A stretch of 64,000 bases of DNA, taken from positions 34,076 to 98,075 of the forward strand of contig WNNJ02001646.1 in the NCBI GenBank assembly GCA_012934845.2, in the 5' to 3' direction. The stretch comes from Pomphorhynchus laevis. Taxonomy: Eukaryota; Acanthocephala; Palaeacanthocephala; Echinorhynchida; Pomphorhynchidae. The notes below the pieces were generated by a model. It saw only the letters and a list, made by a program, of their open reading frames with translations, searched no databases and was not told the DNA's origin. The position numbers and the translations under genes are program-made. Below, in pieces: positions 34,220 to 44,513 of the stretch (positions are counted from its first letter, which is position 1; every line of letters starts with the position of its first letter).

Positions 34220-35700
34220 AAAAATATACATCAGTAATCTTCGTCGCAGAAACGATTAACACCACGGGTAATTCACCGGCAAAGGAGTACGTTCGTAACT
34301 CATACAACGCATAAGCTGTACTTTGAATGATTTAGCATCAGATATGTCCACGGTGTTATCAGGAAGAACATATTTTACCCGTTGATCGCTCAATGTGAAA
34401 GTCGGAAATGATATGGACATCTTCCGTGACTCAAAACTACCATTTTTGGAATACTCTATACTTCCCATTCTCTTATTAAACACTATACAATCCGAAAGAT
34501 ACTACGCAACTTGATGAACAATATGACGCATATCCAGGAGATCATACATTATCAACCTCTCGCGTATAGATACTAAATCTCAACTGCTTAAGCTAGAATG
34601 ATAGGAAATTATGCATATGGGCATACTTTCGTAAAGCGACGGGATATGCTCTCCGAATCATCAGTTTGTTTAAGTGTACAAGGAAAGACCGCCGGAGAAA
34701 CATATTCAATCACCGGTCTCGCCAGTGCATTGCACAAATATACAGCATAAGACTGAGTTAACTTTCTAAATAAGTTTTTTATAATATAACACACTTTCCG
34801 AGATTTGTTACACATTCTATCGGTGTTCGCGTGTGTTTTTAAATTCGTCCACACCATTATACCAAGATCTTTGGTGGCAGCAGTATTCGTAATGATCTCG
34901 TAACCGAGATAGTATTTAAGGTACACGTTGCTACGACCAAACCTCATACAAGCACATTTTTGTATTTAAACTAATTACTGTTGTTATGGACCAACGATGA
35001 ACAAGGTTCAACATGTCCTAAAAAACTTCACGATCTTCAAGATCCTTAAGCATCTTCCACATTTTTATGTCATTGGCAAATTCAAGAATATGACAACTTT
35101 TTAACGAGTTCAATAGCCTATTGGCAAAGATATTAAATAACAATGGGCCAAGAACAGATCCCTGAGAGACTCCGGTAGTGTAAATACGAGAAGAAGACAG
35201 GCATCGTCCGACTCCAACTCTAAATGATCTAATGTGAAGAAAATCTTTGATTCAGTAAAGAATTATCGAGTCAACATTGTAATTATCAAGAACAGCTAGC
35301 AACATCCTATGCGTAAGCCCTATCAAATGCTCGACTGAAGTCTAGAACTACTGCGTCAACGCAATAACCTTCAGCCGCATGCTCAACCCAATTTTCACAA
35401 GCGCATAATAAGTTCGTGAGGCATGAGCAACCAGGACGAAATCCGCGTTGTACCCTATTCAGGATTCTTAGTGAATTCAAATGAGCATATAAACGTCTGT
35501 TTAATATCCACTCAAGGACTTTGCAAATCACACTAGTAGGGCTTATTGCACGATAATTATCGGCACTATTTCTGTCCCCATGTTTGAAAATCGGGACAAC
35601 AATGGCTGTTTTCCCGATATTTAATAATCTTGATATGTACAAGCTCAACTCAAATAACAACGCCAATATAATGCTGTTCTTAACAAGGATCAATATGCTT
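34220..35700 (-). pseudogene. LINE fragment, CR1/Jockey-like RT, minus strand
   Basis: The minus strand reads, in order, 'VVPIFKHGDRNSADNYRAIS', 'VQRGFRPGCSCLTNLLC', 'VVLDFSRAFDRAYA' (35693-35307). In shifted frames, 'GVSQGSVLGPLLFNIF' follows at about 35160, a mutated catalytic box 'FANDIKMW' at about 35075, and a C-terminal RT block at 34947-34609. The YADD box has become FAND and several frames are used, so it is inactive. Its insertion separates plus-strand LINE fragments. Confidence 0.7.
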
Positions 35701-36480
35701 CAAAGCCAAAAGATTCTAAGACTAACGAGCTTTTGCAAATGACCGATAAAATCTTTCAATCATTGAGCAATTAAAATCACAACAGCTTATTCGAGTTTTA
35801 CAACTTGATCTATCATAAGCTTTTGATAAGGTTGGCAGATAATTGCTTATGCTTAAGCTACAGGACTTGAACTTTCCGTATTGGCAAATTAATTTCTTAC
35901 GTGAATATATAACTGAGCGTAGACAGAATAGTTCACAACGGACTTCATTTATATACAATAACTATGGGTATTTGAGTGTCACAGGAATCAGTTGTTTAAC
36001 CAGTTCTGTCAATATATAATAAATTATCTCAAACCGCACCACCAATCAAACCTAATGATCGATTATGCAGACGGCATTACATGTCTAATACAAGCCACAA
36101 AGGATACCTCATCATATGTTGCTCATCAAAAACTTTCTCAAATTAACAAATGGCTTATGGAAAACAAATTAATTCTGAACAGCAACAAGTCTAGAGATGA
36201 GATTATTGGAGTAAAATATCACGTGATCTTCCATTCATTCAATCAGACGATTTTCCCATCATCCACAAATATTCGATATAGGTTCTTTTAGTTACTATTA
36301 ATAGCGATATGTCATGGAAGTCTCATTTTCAAATTATCAAGAGCAAACACCTGTCCAGAATATACCTAATGTAAATAATCAACTTCCTTGAATGCTGCAG
36401 TGAGGATTTAATGACATTTTATATTATTCATTAATACTGTTCGGGTACCCATCTTTTCATAGCGCAGTAAACAGCAATTT
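35700..36480 (+). pseudogene. LINE fragment (RT catalytic part)
   Basis: The plus strand at 35992-36291 encodes 'LMIDYADGITCLIQA' and 'INKWLMENKLILNSNKSR', an RT C motif in which the second Asp of YADD is Gly. Preceding frames show the 'FDKV..LLMLKLQDLNFPYW' region. It belongs to the same family as 33550-34190 and may be its displaced continuation, split by the minus-strand LINE at 34220-35700. Confidence 0.6.
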
Positions 36481-36649
36481 GTTTATATGGACCTGTTGTA
36501 AAACGTTGTTCAAAGCTGATAAGTAGATAACCAAATAGACCGGACATTTTTTTCCAGTAAATTATTTAAAAAAGGCTAAGGAAGTTTTACAAGGAAAAAT
36601 GTTTACATAAAAGTTTAAATTTAAACCTTCCTCCGGTCAATCCCACGCA

Positions 36650-37600
36650 AGCTTAACTATATAACGTCCTTTAACGTCATGCAATAAGCCGTTACATGTT
36701 CATCTACGCTCATGCACCCGCACATCGCATACACGATATCGCCATTTCGGCATCCAACTGTCTTTCTTCTATCTACAAACGTCTCTCCAATCTCTATCTC
36801 GTTCTAAACCCAGATAAGTTCAAAATAATGTGAATCCTACCCTGTCAACCTAACATATCTCTTCCCCCTGTATCTTTTGCATCATTAATCATCATCATAG
36901 TCCACAATCTCACTTTCTTAGGATTTCATTTTGATGATCATCTTTCTATTAACCCTTCGTCCGCAACAAGGTCCGCTTAATAGACTTAATTATCCGTGAC
37001 ATCCGCCATATCCGCCCCATTATCGACTTCTGTTCTTGCATGTATCTTATTTCATCGTTTCTCTTCCCTCAAATCGATTACTGCCTTAGCCTTTTCGCCA
37101 ATTCTCCAAAATCCATCATTCTACCCCTACAACGCATCATCATCTCCACCGTTCGAGTTATCCTACGTCTCCGTCGCTTCAACCACACATCCACATATCT
37201 TGCCCAACTCTCCTCGCCCACCATCCACATCCGCATACAACTTCGCCTTCTTATCGTGACTTTTCGTCTCATCGCTGTCGACTCCTGATCGTTCATCAAC
37301 CTCTCTTTCTTAGACAACACTCATCCCACCTCACTATCGCTGTGTTTTCGTCATACCCTCTTACTCAACGTTCCCAATTACTCTGGCAACTACGACCTTC
37401 GATCCTTCCTCCTTGCCACCACTGCTTAGAATCAGCTCCTTCTCGACGACCGCCGCGCTCCCTTCTTTATCACATTCGAATACCACTTCAGTTTCCACCT
37501 TCTCGATACATGATTTAGACTTTTGCTTTTATTTGTCTTCGTAGTCATGTAAGCGTGCGCCAGCACGCATTTGCCACGTAAAAAATAAATATATTTTTTA
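36650..37600 (+). pseudogene. 3' fragment of a LINE-3/LINE-4 family element
   Basis: The fragment aligns with the last ~900 bp of LINE-4, including 'IDYCLSLFANSPKSIILPLQR' in pieces and a C-terminal 'WN'-type block. It ends in the family's 3' hairpin GCGTGC-GCCA-GCACGC (37553-37568), then ATTTGCCAC and an A-rich tail. It is 5'-truncated and has stops throughout. Confidence 0.7.
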
Positions 37601-37689
37601 AATAACAGGAGAAGTAATGAGTTATAACGACGATTGCTCTACTGATCCTTCAACAGTCCCAGAGTCGTTGTGACTAGGGCAGTCAGAAG

Positions 37690-39470
37690 ATATGAGGCAG
37701 TTATATAGTTGTAATATTCATATTCACACTTGTGAGTATAAATTTGTGCCCCAGTAATGCATTTTGTAATGCTCGTAGTGTTCGGAATAAATTTAACGAT
37801 TTAGAAGCCAATACCCATATACATGAATGTGATCTAGTCATTATTGTAGATACATGTTTGACGGAAGAAGGATATGATCAATCAATAAATTCCCTGGTAC
37901 GTGGGTTATAGTGTTTATAGGGAAGATGAACGATCTTGAATTTTAGCAATAAATTTACAGAGAGAAATTAAAGAATGGGGAATTTTAGCAAGCGATAACA
38001 GGCGCGTATAATCCTCCAACCCGAAATAAGCAAAAGGCTTAAGATCTTATATATGATCATTTGAGTAGTGTTTCCAATGATAAAGTTTCAAATTTTTTAC
38101 TTGCTGGGTATTTCAATCACAGTAGTATAGATTAGGTGGCCTCAATGTATAATATGATGCAGACAGTTAATTTTCCAGCCAGAGGCAGTGCAAAGCTTGA
38201 TCTAGTCTATACAAATGTAAAAGCTTATCAGTCACATCGTTCCGTTTCATAAGTCAGTTGTTGGTGTTTAAGGAATATTGATTGGGATATAGTCAGTTTT
38301 AGTGAGGTTCTGTTATTGATTGAGGCCATTAAAGTGGGCAACAGAGTTATTTTTACCGCAAAGAAAAGTATGGATATATGATGATGATCCATACTGAATA
38401 ACTCTAGTTATTAAAGACATCCAAAATCAACGATATAAAGCTTTTCACAGTCGTCGTGTATCAGAATATGTCGCTTTATCCAATAAACTGAATACTCATA
38501 TTGGGAGATCTAAGAGAAAGTGGTTTGCATGCAAATGGATTGAAAAATAAGGATCAAAAAGGATGTTGGAGACATATAGACAGTACGTACTCCAGAGTTG
38601 GTCGAGCATTACGTGCTGGATGAGAACGTGTACAAAATGATTAATGGTATTAATGAGTCTCTTACTGATCCTATGTCGTACCGTAACGATTTAACTAATT
38701 TAGTAAGATTCCAAAAACTGAAACAACTAAGCTATAGAGACTTTGATGTTTCAACTGTAAGCGATATTGATGTGAACAAACTAATTCATAAGATAAACCG
38801 TAGTAAATCAGTCAGTTCTGGTATATCAATATGGTTGGTCAAAGAATTCAGAACAGAATTATCCCCAATTCTATCGAGTTACTTCTAGGAAAGTTTTTGG
38901 AAAGACGTTGTGCCTGACAAGCTAAAAAGTGCTAATATAGCACTAGTTACAAAAGGATCTGGTGGCGTCAGCCTAGATAATGTGCGTCCCATATTGCTAA
39001 TTCCTATAGTTGCTAGATTAATGGATGGATTTTTACTTAATTTATTAAAGCCACATTACCAAGATTTTTCTGATGATGATCAGTCCACTAATATACCTTG
39101 ATCAGGATATATCACAGTGTTTAAAGCGCAGTAGACAGGAAATTGATTGTGAGAATGATTCAACTTGATCTGACAAAATCATTTGATAGAATTGATTACA
39201 ATATTTTAATTCGCGGATTAAGTACCACATTGCCGCTTTGCATTGTTAAGTGGATACATGATTATATCAAGAAAGAGCACAAAGTATTATATCTGAGGGG
39301 ATCATGACGAGTATTTGCAAGATAAAGTGTAGAATTCAGTAGAGAGGGGTATTATCGCCTATTTTATTCAACATATTTGTGAATGACTTGAACCAAAACT
39401 GTGATATATTTCATATGTAAGTTTATTATTTGTTTCAAATAGTTAAATAAAGCTTCTTGAAAGACTGATC
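37690..39470 (+). pseudogene. Decayed LINE with endonuclease and RT pieces
   Basis: Readable pieces include an endonuclease start ('ARSVRNKFNDLEANTHIHEC', about 37765-37830), 'LAGYFNHSSID' (about 38100; the catalytic Asp of the DFN motif is changed), 'LDLVYTNVKAY', RT blocks at 38598-39101 ('LKSANIALVTKGSGG', 'LDNVRPILLIPIVA') and a run to about 39430 with several stops. It is related to the fragments at 33550 and 35700. Confidence 0.65.
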
Positions 39471-39579
39471 TCATTACAATTTATTTAAATATTGTTTACA
39501 ATTTATGGAAAATGGAACTCCTGATTCGCCCTTGCTGGATTGTCACACAGATACACTAGCGCGGTATTTGCAACCCAGT

Positions 39580-39964
39580 TAGCTCACGATCGGCAGCTCT
39601 GATCCTTAAGCATGTGACGTTTGGCGTCTATGACATGATACGTTCGAAGAAATTTCTTACTCATATTCGAGCTAATTAATCGAATAAATTAATGATTTTA
39701 CGCACTTATGTTTCTCCAAACCTTTATCAAAGTATCAGAGACGCAATATCTCACACAAGCAATCAACATATTAAAAGAAATGTTTGATAAAACAATTAGC
39801 GTCGTTTACTCGTGATATTTACTGTGCTCATGTAAGCAATCTGACTGCGAATCAGTATCTCAGTATTTGAATAAACTAAAGTCTATGGCATCCGACTGTA
39901 AATTTAAAGCTGTAACAGCATAAGAGCATCGTAGTTCTCAATGCTTTGATATCTGGTCTCAAAT
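39580..39964 (+). pseudogene. Ty3/gypsy element 1: gag, left part
   Basis: Frames here read 'LRTYVSPNLYQSIRDAISHT', then 'ILKEMFDKT' and 'SVSQYLNKLKSMASDCKFK', the capsid pattern of a Ty3/gypsy Gag. The frame would continue at 44514, on the far side of LINE-3. Stops and small shifts show decay. No 5' LTR was recognised. Confidence 0.6.
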
Positions 39965-40000
39965 ACCTTAACATAAGTCTTGATTATTATAATTCTTACA

Positions 40001-40180
40001 TTCCAGATTATTCCTGTCAGTTCCAGATTATTCCTGTCAGTTCCAGATTATTCCTGTCAGTTCCAGATTATTCCTGTCAGTTCCAGATTATTCCTGTCAG
40101 TTCCAGATTATTCCTGTCAGTTCCAGATTATTCCTGTCAGTTCCAGATTATTCCTGTCAGTTCCAGATTATTCCTGTCAG
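40001..40180 (+). repeat. Nine identical 20-bp repeats in the LINE-3 leader
   Basis: TTCCAGATTATTCCTGTCAG is repeated nine times without a single change, ending 49 bp before the ORF1 start. LINE-1 has different but similarly placed repeats at 953-1050. By analogy with the promoter monomers of mammalian L1, they may carry transcription signals; that is inference. Confidence 0.97.
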
Positions 40181-40229
40181 TTCCGCTCGCTACGCTCGCG
40201 GATTGAGCTCAATCTATCGATAAAAGGTC

Positions 40230-41555
40230 ATGCCTAAAAAAGCGCGATCTCAGATCCCTGTTCCTGATCAACAATCTTCCACATCTAAATGCAATGATGG
40301 TTATACCAGCTTTGAAGTTGGATGCGATTCCAAAGATTGCGATGTATGGACACTTGTTCGTGTTAAAATATCCGACCACTCAGTGTATAAACTTAAACAT
40401 TTCACTTGCGGTTTTTGTACATCAGTACGACTACTACAGTTATCCTGCTCATCTACTCCTGTATCACACGCTACCACTCAGACCAATGCTGTTTTAGATG
40501 TTTCCCTCGCATCAACACCTGACTTCGCATCATATAATCCCATTATTGAACCTACTCTCTCACACACTCCTCGTTCAACTACGTACCAAACTTCCATTAA
40601 TCTTTCTCATTCTAACAATGCTAACGGCAAAGCTTTTCATCTCGTACCTCCTCTTTCCTATTCCTCCCCCAATCTAAATAAATCTCAAACTTCTTTATTC
40701 TCCTCACGAACTCCTTACTCGACCCCCCCTGTATCACCTCTCAATAATTTACACCCTTCCATCAAAATCATTTCCAGTAACATTTCCGATCAACTAATTC
40801 AACACTCCATTCCTGTCACTCATGCCCCAACCTATTTTAATTCTCCTTACTCTACCTCCCACGTAACACTTCCCAATAAGTTACATCCTTCATTTAAAAT
40901 CATATCCAGTCACATCTCTGATCAACCGATTCAACACCCCGCTCCTGTCACACTTGCTCCAACCAATATTAATTCTTTATCAAGCACCCCTGTCATTTCC
41001 ACTTCTATCTGCTCATCTACCTCGACTCCAACCAGCTCTGTCCGTCCACCACTTCCACGAAATCGTTTTCCTTCGCGCGATCGCTGTATAATCATATCAA
41101 ACTTAAAGCTTTCCGAATCTGCTTCTCCACAATCTCGCCTCGATGATGATGTATCTGCTTTCAGGTCTATCCTAGCAACCATTCTTCCTGATGATAACCC
41201 ATCACTCTTCAATAATATCGCTCCTGTATCCTTTATTCGTTTAAACAAATCCACTAAATCAAATCATCTCAGTCCTCCACTCTTAAAAATCGTTTTCCGA
41301 CATAGTTCACATGCCTCTTCGGTACTCTCCCAACGTTTTAAACTTCTTACCACTTCATCTACTTGCCGTATCTTTCCTGACCGCTCCCCTTCTGATATTG
41401 CCCAGCTCAATTTAGCTCGCATTGAAAAACATCGACGTGAAACAAACGGCGAGTCATCCTTATCTATACGTAAAATCAACGGAAATTTTCACGTTCTTCA
41501 CACAAGGCCAAAAATTCGATGGCGTCCCATCTCTCCCCCTTGTCTTCTTCGCTAG
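40230..41555 (+). CDS. LINE-3 ORF1 protein
   Basis: A 441-residue protein from the ATG at 40230. The N-terminus has the same cysteine cluster as LINE-1 ORF1 ('GCDSKDCDVW', then 'FTCGFC', residues about 30-70). A Ser/Thr/Pro-rich linker follows (about 85-270), then a C-terminal block starting 'RDRCIIISNLK' with 'SRLDDD' and 'LLKIVFRH' that fits an RRM-like RNA-binding fold. It presumably packages element RNA. The last codons overlap the ORF2 start. Confidence 0.85.
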   Translation: MPKKARSQIPVPDQQSSTSKCNDGYTSFEVGCDSKDCDVWTLVRVKISDHSVYKLKHFTCGFCTSVRLLQLSCSSTPVSHATTQTNAVLDVSLASTPDFASYNPIIEPTLSHTPRSTTYQTSINLSHSNNANGKAFHLVPPLSYSSPNLNKSQTSLFSSRTPYSTPPVSPLNNLHPSIKIISSNISDQLIQHSIPVTHAPTYFNSPYSTSHVTLPNKLHPSFKIISSHISDQPIQHPAPVTLAPTNINSLSSTPVISTSICSSTSTPTSSVRPPLPRNRFPSRDRCIIISNLKLSESASPQSRLDDDVSAFRSILATILPDDNPSLFNNIAPVSFIRLNKSTKSNHLSPPLLKIVFRHSSHASSVLSQRFKLLTTSSTCRIFPDRSPSDIAQLNLARIEKHRRETNGESSLSIRKINGNFHVLHTRPKIRWRPISPPCLLR

Positions 41556-44428
41556 TCGATCTCGCTCCTAAGCATACTTTTCGTCTTAGTCTATTCAATA
41601 CTCGCTCCATTCTTCATAAAGCTGATATGCTTCTCGATATCTTCGATCAATTATCTATCGATATTCTCTGCATTACCGAATCCTGGCACACTGACTCCAA
41701 CGATCTTGCTATTCGTCGTCTATGTCGCTCTGGTTGTTCTCTAGTTGAATCAGCTCGTCAAATTACATCTCATACATCTACTGCGTCTAACCATGGCGGT
41801 ATTGTTGCCATTGCTCGTCACCCAATGTCTTTACGTAAAATCAACGTTAACATCCGTTACACCTCGTTCGAATTACTCATATGCAGATTATCAACGCCTT
41901 TCCCTCTGGAACTTGTGATTGTATACCGTCCAGGTTCAGTTGCCCCATCACGTATCTTCTTTAACGACCTTGCAGATCTAATGTCTCACTGTTCATTGTC
42001 TTATACTCCTTCTTTTGTTCTCGGTGACTTTAACATTCGTCTTGATCGCCCGTCTGACTCTGACTCTATCACTTTAACTAATCTTTTTTCTGATTTTAAC
42101 TATAAATTACTTTCAACAAGCCCAACTCATATTCTCGGCGGTGCTCTCGACATCATTGCTGTTCCTAACTGCTTCAATGACTATACCTCCTTGTCAATTA
42201 CTGATCCTGGTTTGTCCGATCATTTCCTTGTCACTCTTACTCTTACTCGTCCCCATCCTCCTTCTCCGCCTTTACCATTATCTACACCAAGTCGACCCTG
42301 GAAGCTTCTCGATATCCCTATTCTCTGCACAGCCTTACTCAATTCTTCACTCTTTTCACTTCCTCTTAACTATCTCTATCCCGATGATCTCTGCATTCTG
42401 TTTGATTCTGAACTTACGTCGATCCTCAATAACCTTCTACCTAGTCGACTTCGACGTTCCCAGCGCTTGCGCCATGCTCCCTGGTTCGATTCTGACTGTA
42501 GTCTTTCTAAGCGTCGACTCCGTCACTCTTTTCGTATGTATAAACGCTTTCTTAAACGTTCACCCAACTCACTCCCTCCAAATCTTCGTGATTCCTACTT
42601 TTCTCAACGCCGTTCACATCTCATTCTTATACGTACTAAACGTACTCTCTTTTGGCGAAATCAACTCGAGTCATCTTCCAACTCGAAATCTCATTGGAAA
42701 ATCTTAAACTCAATTCTTTCACGATCATCTACCCCTTGTAATATAAATCCTGATGAATTTTCTTCTTATCTACAAACTAAGCTATCTAATTTACTTTCCC
42801 TACTACCCATAGCCCCCTTGTACCCACTCTTATCTTTAAATACTTCCCTCCCAGAACTATTCCACCTTCTTCCCGTTTCGTCTGATGAAGTTTCTTCGGT
42901 TCTGCTGTCATTACCTAATAAAACCTCTCCTTCTGACCCAATTCCCACTCACTTACTTAAAAATATCTGCACTTTTATCTTACCCTTCCTAACCACATTG
43001 TTCAACTCGTCCATCCGTAGCTGTACATTTCCTTCCATCTGGAAATGCGCCACTGTTCGTCCTATCATCAAAAAGCAATCTCTCGACTCTTCACTACCAT
43101 CTTCGTACCGTCCAATCTCACTTCTCCCAACCCTCTCTAAACTCCTTGAGCGTCTCGTTCTTAAGCAAGTTAATACATATCTCTATTCCTCTAACTTATT
43201 TCCTCCCTTCCAAGCCGCTTTTCGCTCTAATTACTCTACCGAAATTGCATGTCTTAAAGTTTATAACGACTTACTCATATCGCGCGATCATAAATTATGT
43301 AGTGTCATAGTTTCTCTTGATCTATCGTCTGCTTTTGACATCGTCGATCACTCGATTCTTCTCCATCGCCTTCGTCATGATTATGGCTTCTCTTTACCCA
43401 CTGTATCATGGTTTTCTTCATATCTATCAAACCGTACATTTCGCGTATATTCTAACTCTTCTCTCTCCCATCCTTCGTCCATTCCGTCCGGTGTTCCGCA
43501 AGGCTCCGTATTAGGCCCTATACTTTTCTCTCTTCTTCTTGGTGATTTGTCTTCGATTTCTCATAAATTTAACTTCCATGTTATGCAATATGCTGATGAC
43601 ATTCTCATCTATACTCATGCACCTGTTTATCGTATTCGCGATCTTAGTGTTTCTGCTTCCGACTGTCTTGTCTCAATTTCCAATCATCTTTCTTCCCTTC
43701 GCCTTTCTCTGAATCCTGATAAATCCAAAATTATGTGGATCCTACCTCGACGCCTCGGCTTCGAACCTCCCTCCGTATCATTAAATTCTACAATTATTCC
43801 TATCGTTGATAATCTCGTTTTCCTAGGCTTCCATTTTGACAACCGACTTTCACTTAAACCTTTCGTTAGAGATAAAGTACGCTCATCTACCTTGATACTC
43901 CGCAACCTCCGTCAAGTTCGTAGATTGATCGATTTCCCTTCTTGTATGACTCTCATATCATCTCTCCTTTTTTCTAGACTCGATTATTGTCTTAGTCTAT
44001 TTTCCAACTCACCTAAATCCACTCTTCTTCCCCTACAACGCATCGTCAACGCAGCTGTCCGAATTCTCCTCCGTCTTCGTCGTTTTGATCACACATCCTA
44101 CCATCTTGCTTCTCTCGATTTGCCTACAATTTATTGTCGTGTTCAAATTCGTCTTCTTATCGTTGCTTTCCGCCTTGTAACTTTTCATACCCCTTCATTT
44201 CTCAACCTTCCTTTTCTTGATAATTCCCGTCCTGTTTACTGTTCCTTGCGTTCCTGTAATTCCCTTCTTTTACATGTCCCAAACTACTCTACCTCCTTTG
44301 GACTCCGCTCCTTCCTGGTGGCTGCTCCTCTATCGTGGAATCATCTGCCCATTCATATACGCCAATCAACTTCCCTGCAGTGCTTCAAACGACAAATCCG
44401 ATCCCATCTGAACAATTTAACTGCTTAA
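41519..44428 (+). CDS. LINE-3 ORF2: AP-endonuclease plus reverse transcriptase
   Basis: 969 residues without interruption. Endonuclease: 'LFNTRSILHKA' (about 24), 'CITESWHTD', 'VLGDFNIRLDR' (about 167), 'GLSDHFLVT' (about 231). RT: 'SYRPISLLPTLSKLLERL' (about 530), 'FRSNYSTEIACLK', 'LDLSSAFDIVDHS' (about 601), 'GVPQGSVLGPILFS' (about 657) and catalytic 'QYADDILIY' (about 690). The C-terminus has 'RLDYCLSLFSNSPKS' and ends 'SHLNNLTA'. The ATG overlaps the final tryptophan codon of the ORF1 domain, a start-in-overlap layout shared by LINE-4. All visible catalytic residues are kept. Confidence 0.92.
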   Translation: MASHLSPLSSSLVDLAPKHTFRLSLFNTRSILHKADMLLDIFDQLSIDILCITESWHTDSNDLAIRRLCRSGCSLVESARQITSHTSTASNHGGIVAIARHPMSLRKINVNIRYTSFELLICRLSTPFPLELVIVYRPGSVAPSRIFFNDLADLMSHCSLSYTPSFVLGDFNIRLDRPSDSDSITLTNLFSDFNYKLLSTSPTHILGGALDIIAVPNCFNDYTSLSITDPGLSDHFLVTLTLTRPHPPSPPLPLSTPSRPWKLLDIPILCTALLNSSLFSLPLNYLYPDDLCILFDSELTSILNNLLPSRLRRSQRLRHAPWFDSDCSLSKRRLRHSFRMYKRFLKRSPNSLPPNLRDSYFSQRRSHLILIRTKRTLFWRNQLESSSNSKSHWKILNSILSRSSTPCNINPDEFSSYLQTKLSNLLSLLPIAPLYPLLSLNTSLPELFHLLPVSSDEVSSVLLSLPNKTSPSDPIPTHLLKNICTFILPFLTTLFNSSIRSCTFPSIWKCATVRPIIKKQSLDSSLPSSYRPISLLPTLSKLLERLVLKQVNTYLYSSNLFPPFQAAFRSNYSTEIACLKVYNDLLISRDHKLCSVIVSLDLSSAFDIVDHSILLHRLRHDYGFSLPTVSWFSSYLSNRTFRVYSNSSLSHPSSIPSGVPQGSVLGPILFSLLLGDLSSISHKFNFHVMQYADDILIYTHAPVYRIRDLSVSASDCLVSISNHLSSLRLSLNPDKSKIMWILPRRLGFEPPSVSLNSTIIPIVDNLVFLGFHFDNRLSLKPFVRDKVRSSTLILRNLRQVRRLIDFPSCMTLISSLLFSRLDYCLSLFSNSPKSTLLPLQRIVNAAVRILLRLRRFDHTSYHLASLDLPTIYCRVQIRLLIVAFRLVTFHTPSFLNLPFLDNSRPVYCSLRSCNSLLLHVPNYSTSFGLRSFLVAAPLSWNHLPIHIRQSTSLQCFKRQIRSHLNNLTA

Positions 44429-44456
44429 CTTTCTCATTTTGTTTGTGGACTTGTAA

Positions 44457-44473
44457 GCGTACAGCTTGTACGC
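44457..44473 (+). promoter_or_regulatory. LINE 3'-end stem-loop (RT recognition candidate)
   Basis: GCGTAC-AGCTT-GTACGC, followed by ATTTGCCAC. The same position in related copies has GCGTGC/GCACGC (37553-37568, 49249-49264, and 51670-51685 on the minus strand). The base pair changes on both sides of the stem (A-T versus G-C), which supports selection for structure. Analogous 3' hairpins in L2/UnaL2-type LINEs are bound by RT. Confidence 0.75.
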
Positions 44474-44513
44474 ATTTGCCACATTAAATAAATTTGTATT
44501 ATTATTATTATTA

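Larger units (their letters stand above)
39965..44513 (+). mobile_element. LINE-3: apparently full-length non-LTR retrotransposon
   Basis: The element has nine perfect 20-bp leader repeats (40001-40180), a leader motif AAGTCTTGATTATTATAATT just before them, intact ORF1 (441 codons) and ORF2 (969 codons) overlapping at an ATG, the 3' hairpin GCGTAC-AGCTT-GTACGC (44457-44473), ATTTGCCAC, AATAAA and an (ATT)n tail to 44513. It interrupts gypsy gag: the coding sense resumes directly after the tail. No inactivating lesion was seen, so this is the best candidate for a recently active element in the window. Confidence 0.88.

Noticed and set aside
37078-37320. Arg-rich protein on the minus strand
   Set aside because: It is the antisense of a LINE 3' fragment; a basic antisense frame is a by-product of its codon use.
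40001-40180. Regular 20-bp repeats that could suggest a CRISPR array
   Set aside because: The repeats are directly adjacent with no spacers, the setting is eukaryotic, and they form the leader of an intact LINE.
40230-41555. Several open frames antisense to or overlapping LINE-3 (for example 42141-42707, 40931-41254)
   Set aside because: They are shadows of the strong Ser/Leu/Pro-rich coding frames; no motif or independent support.
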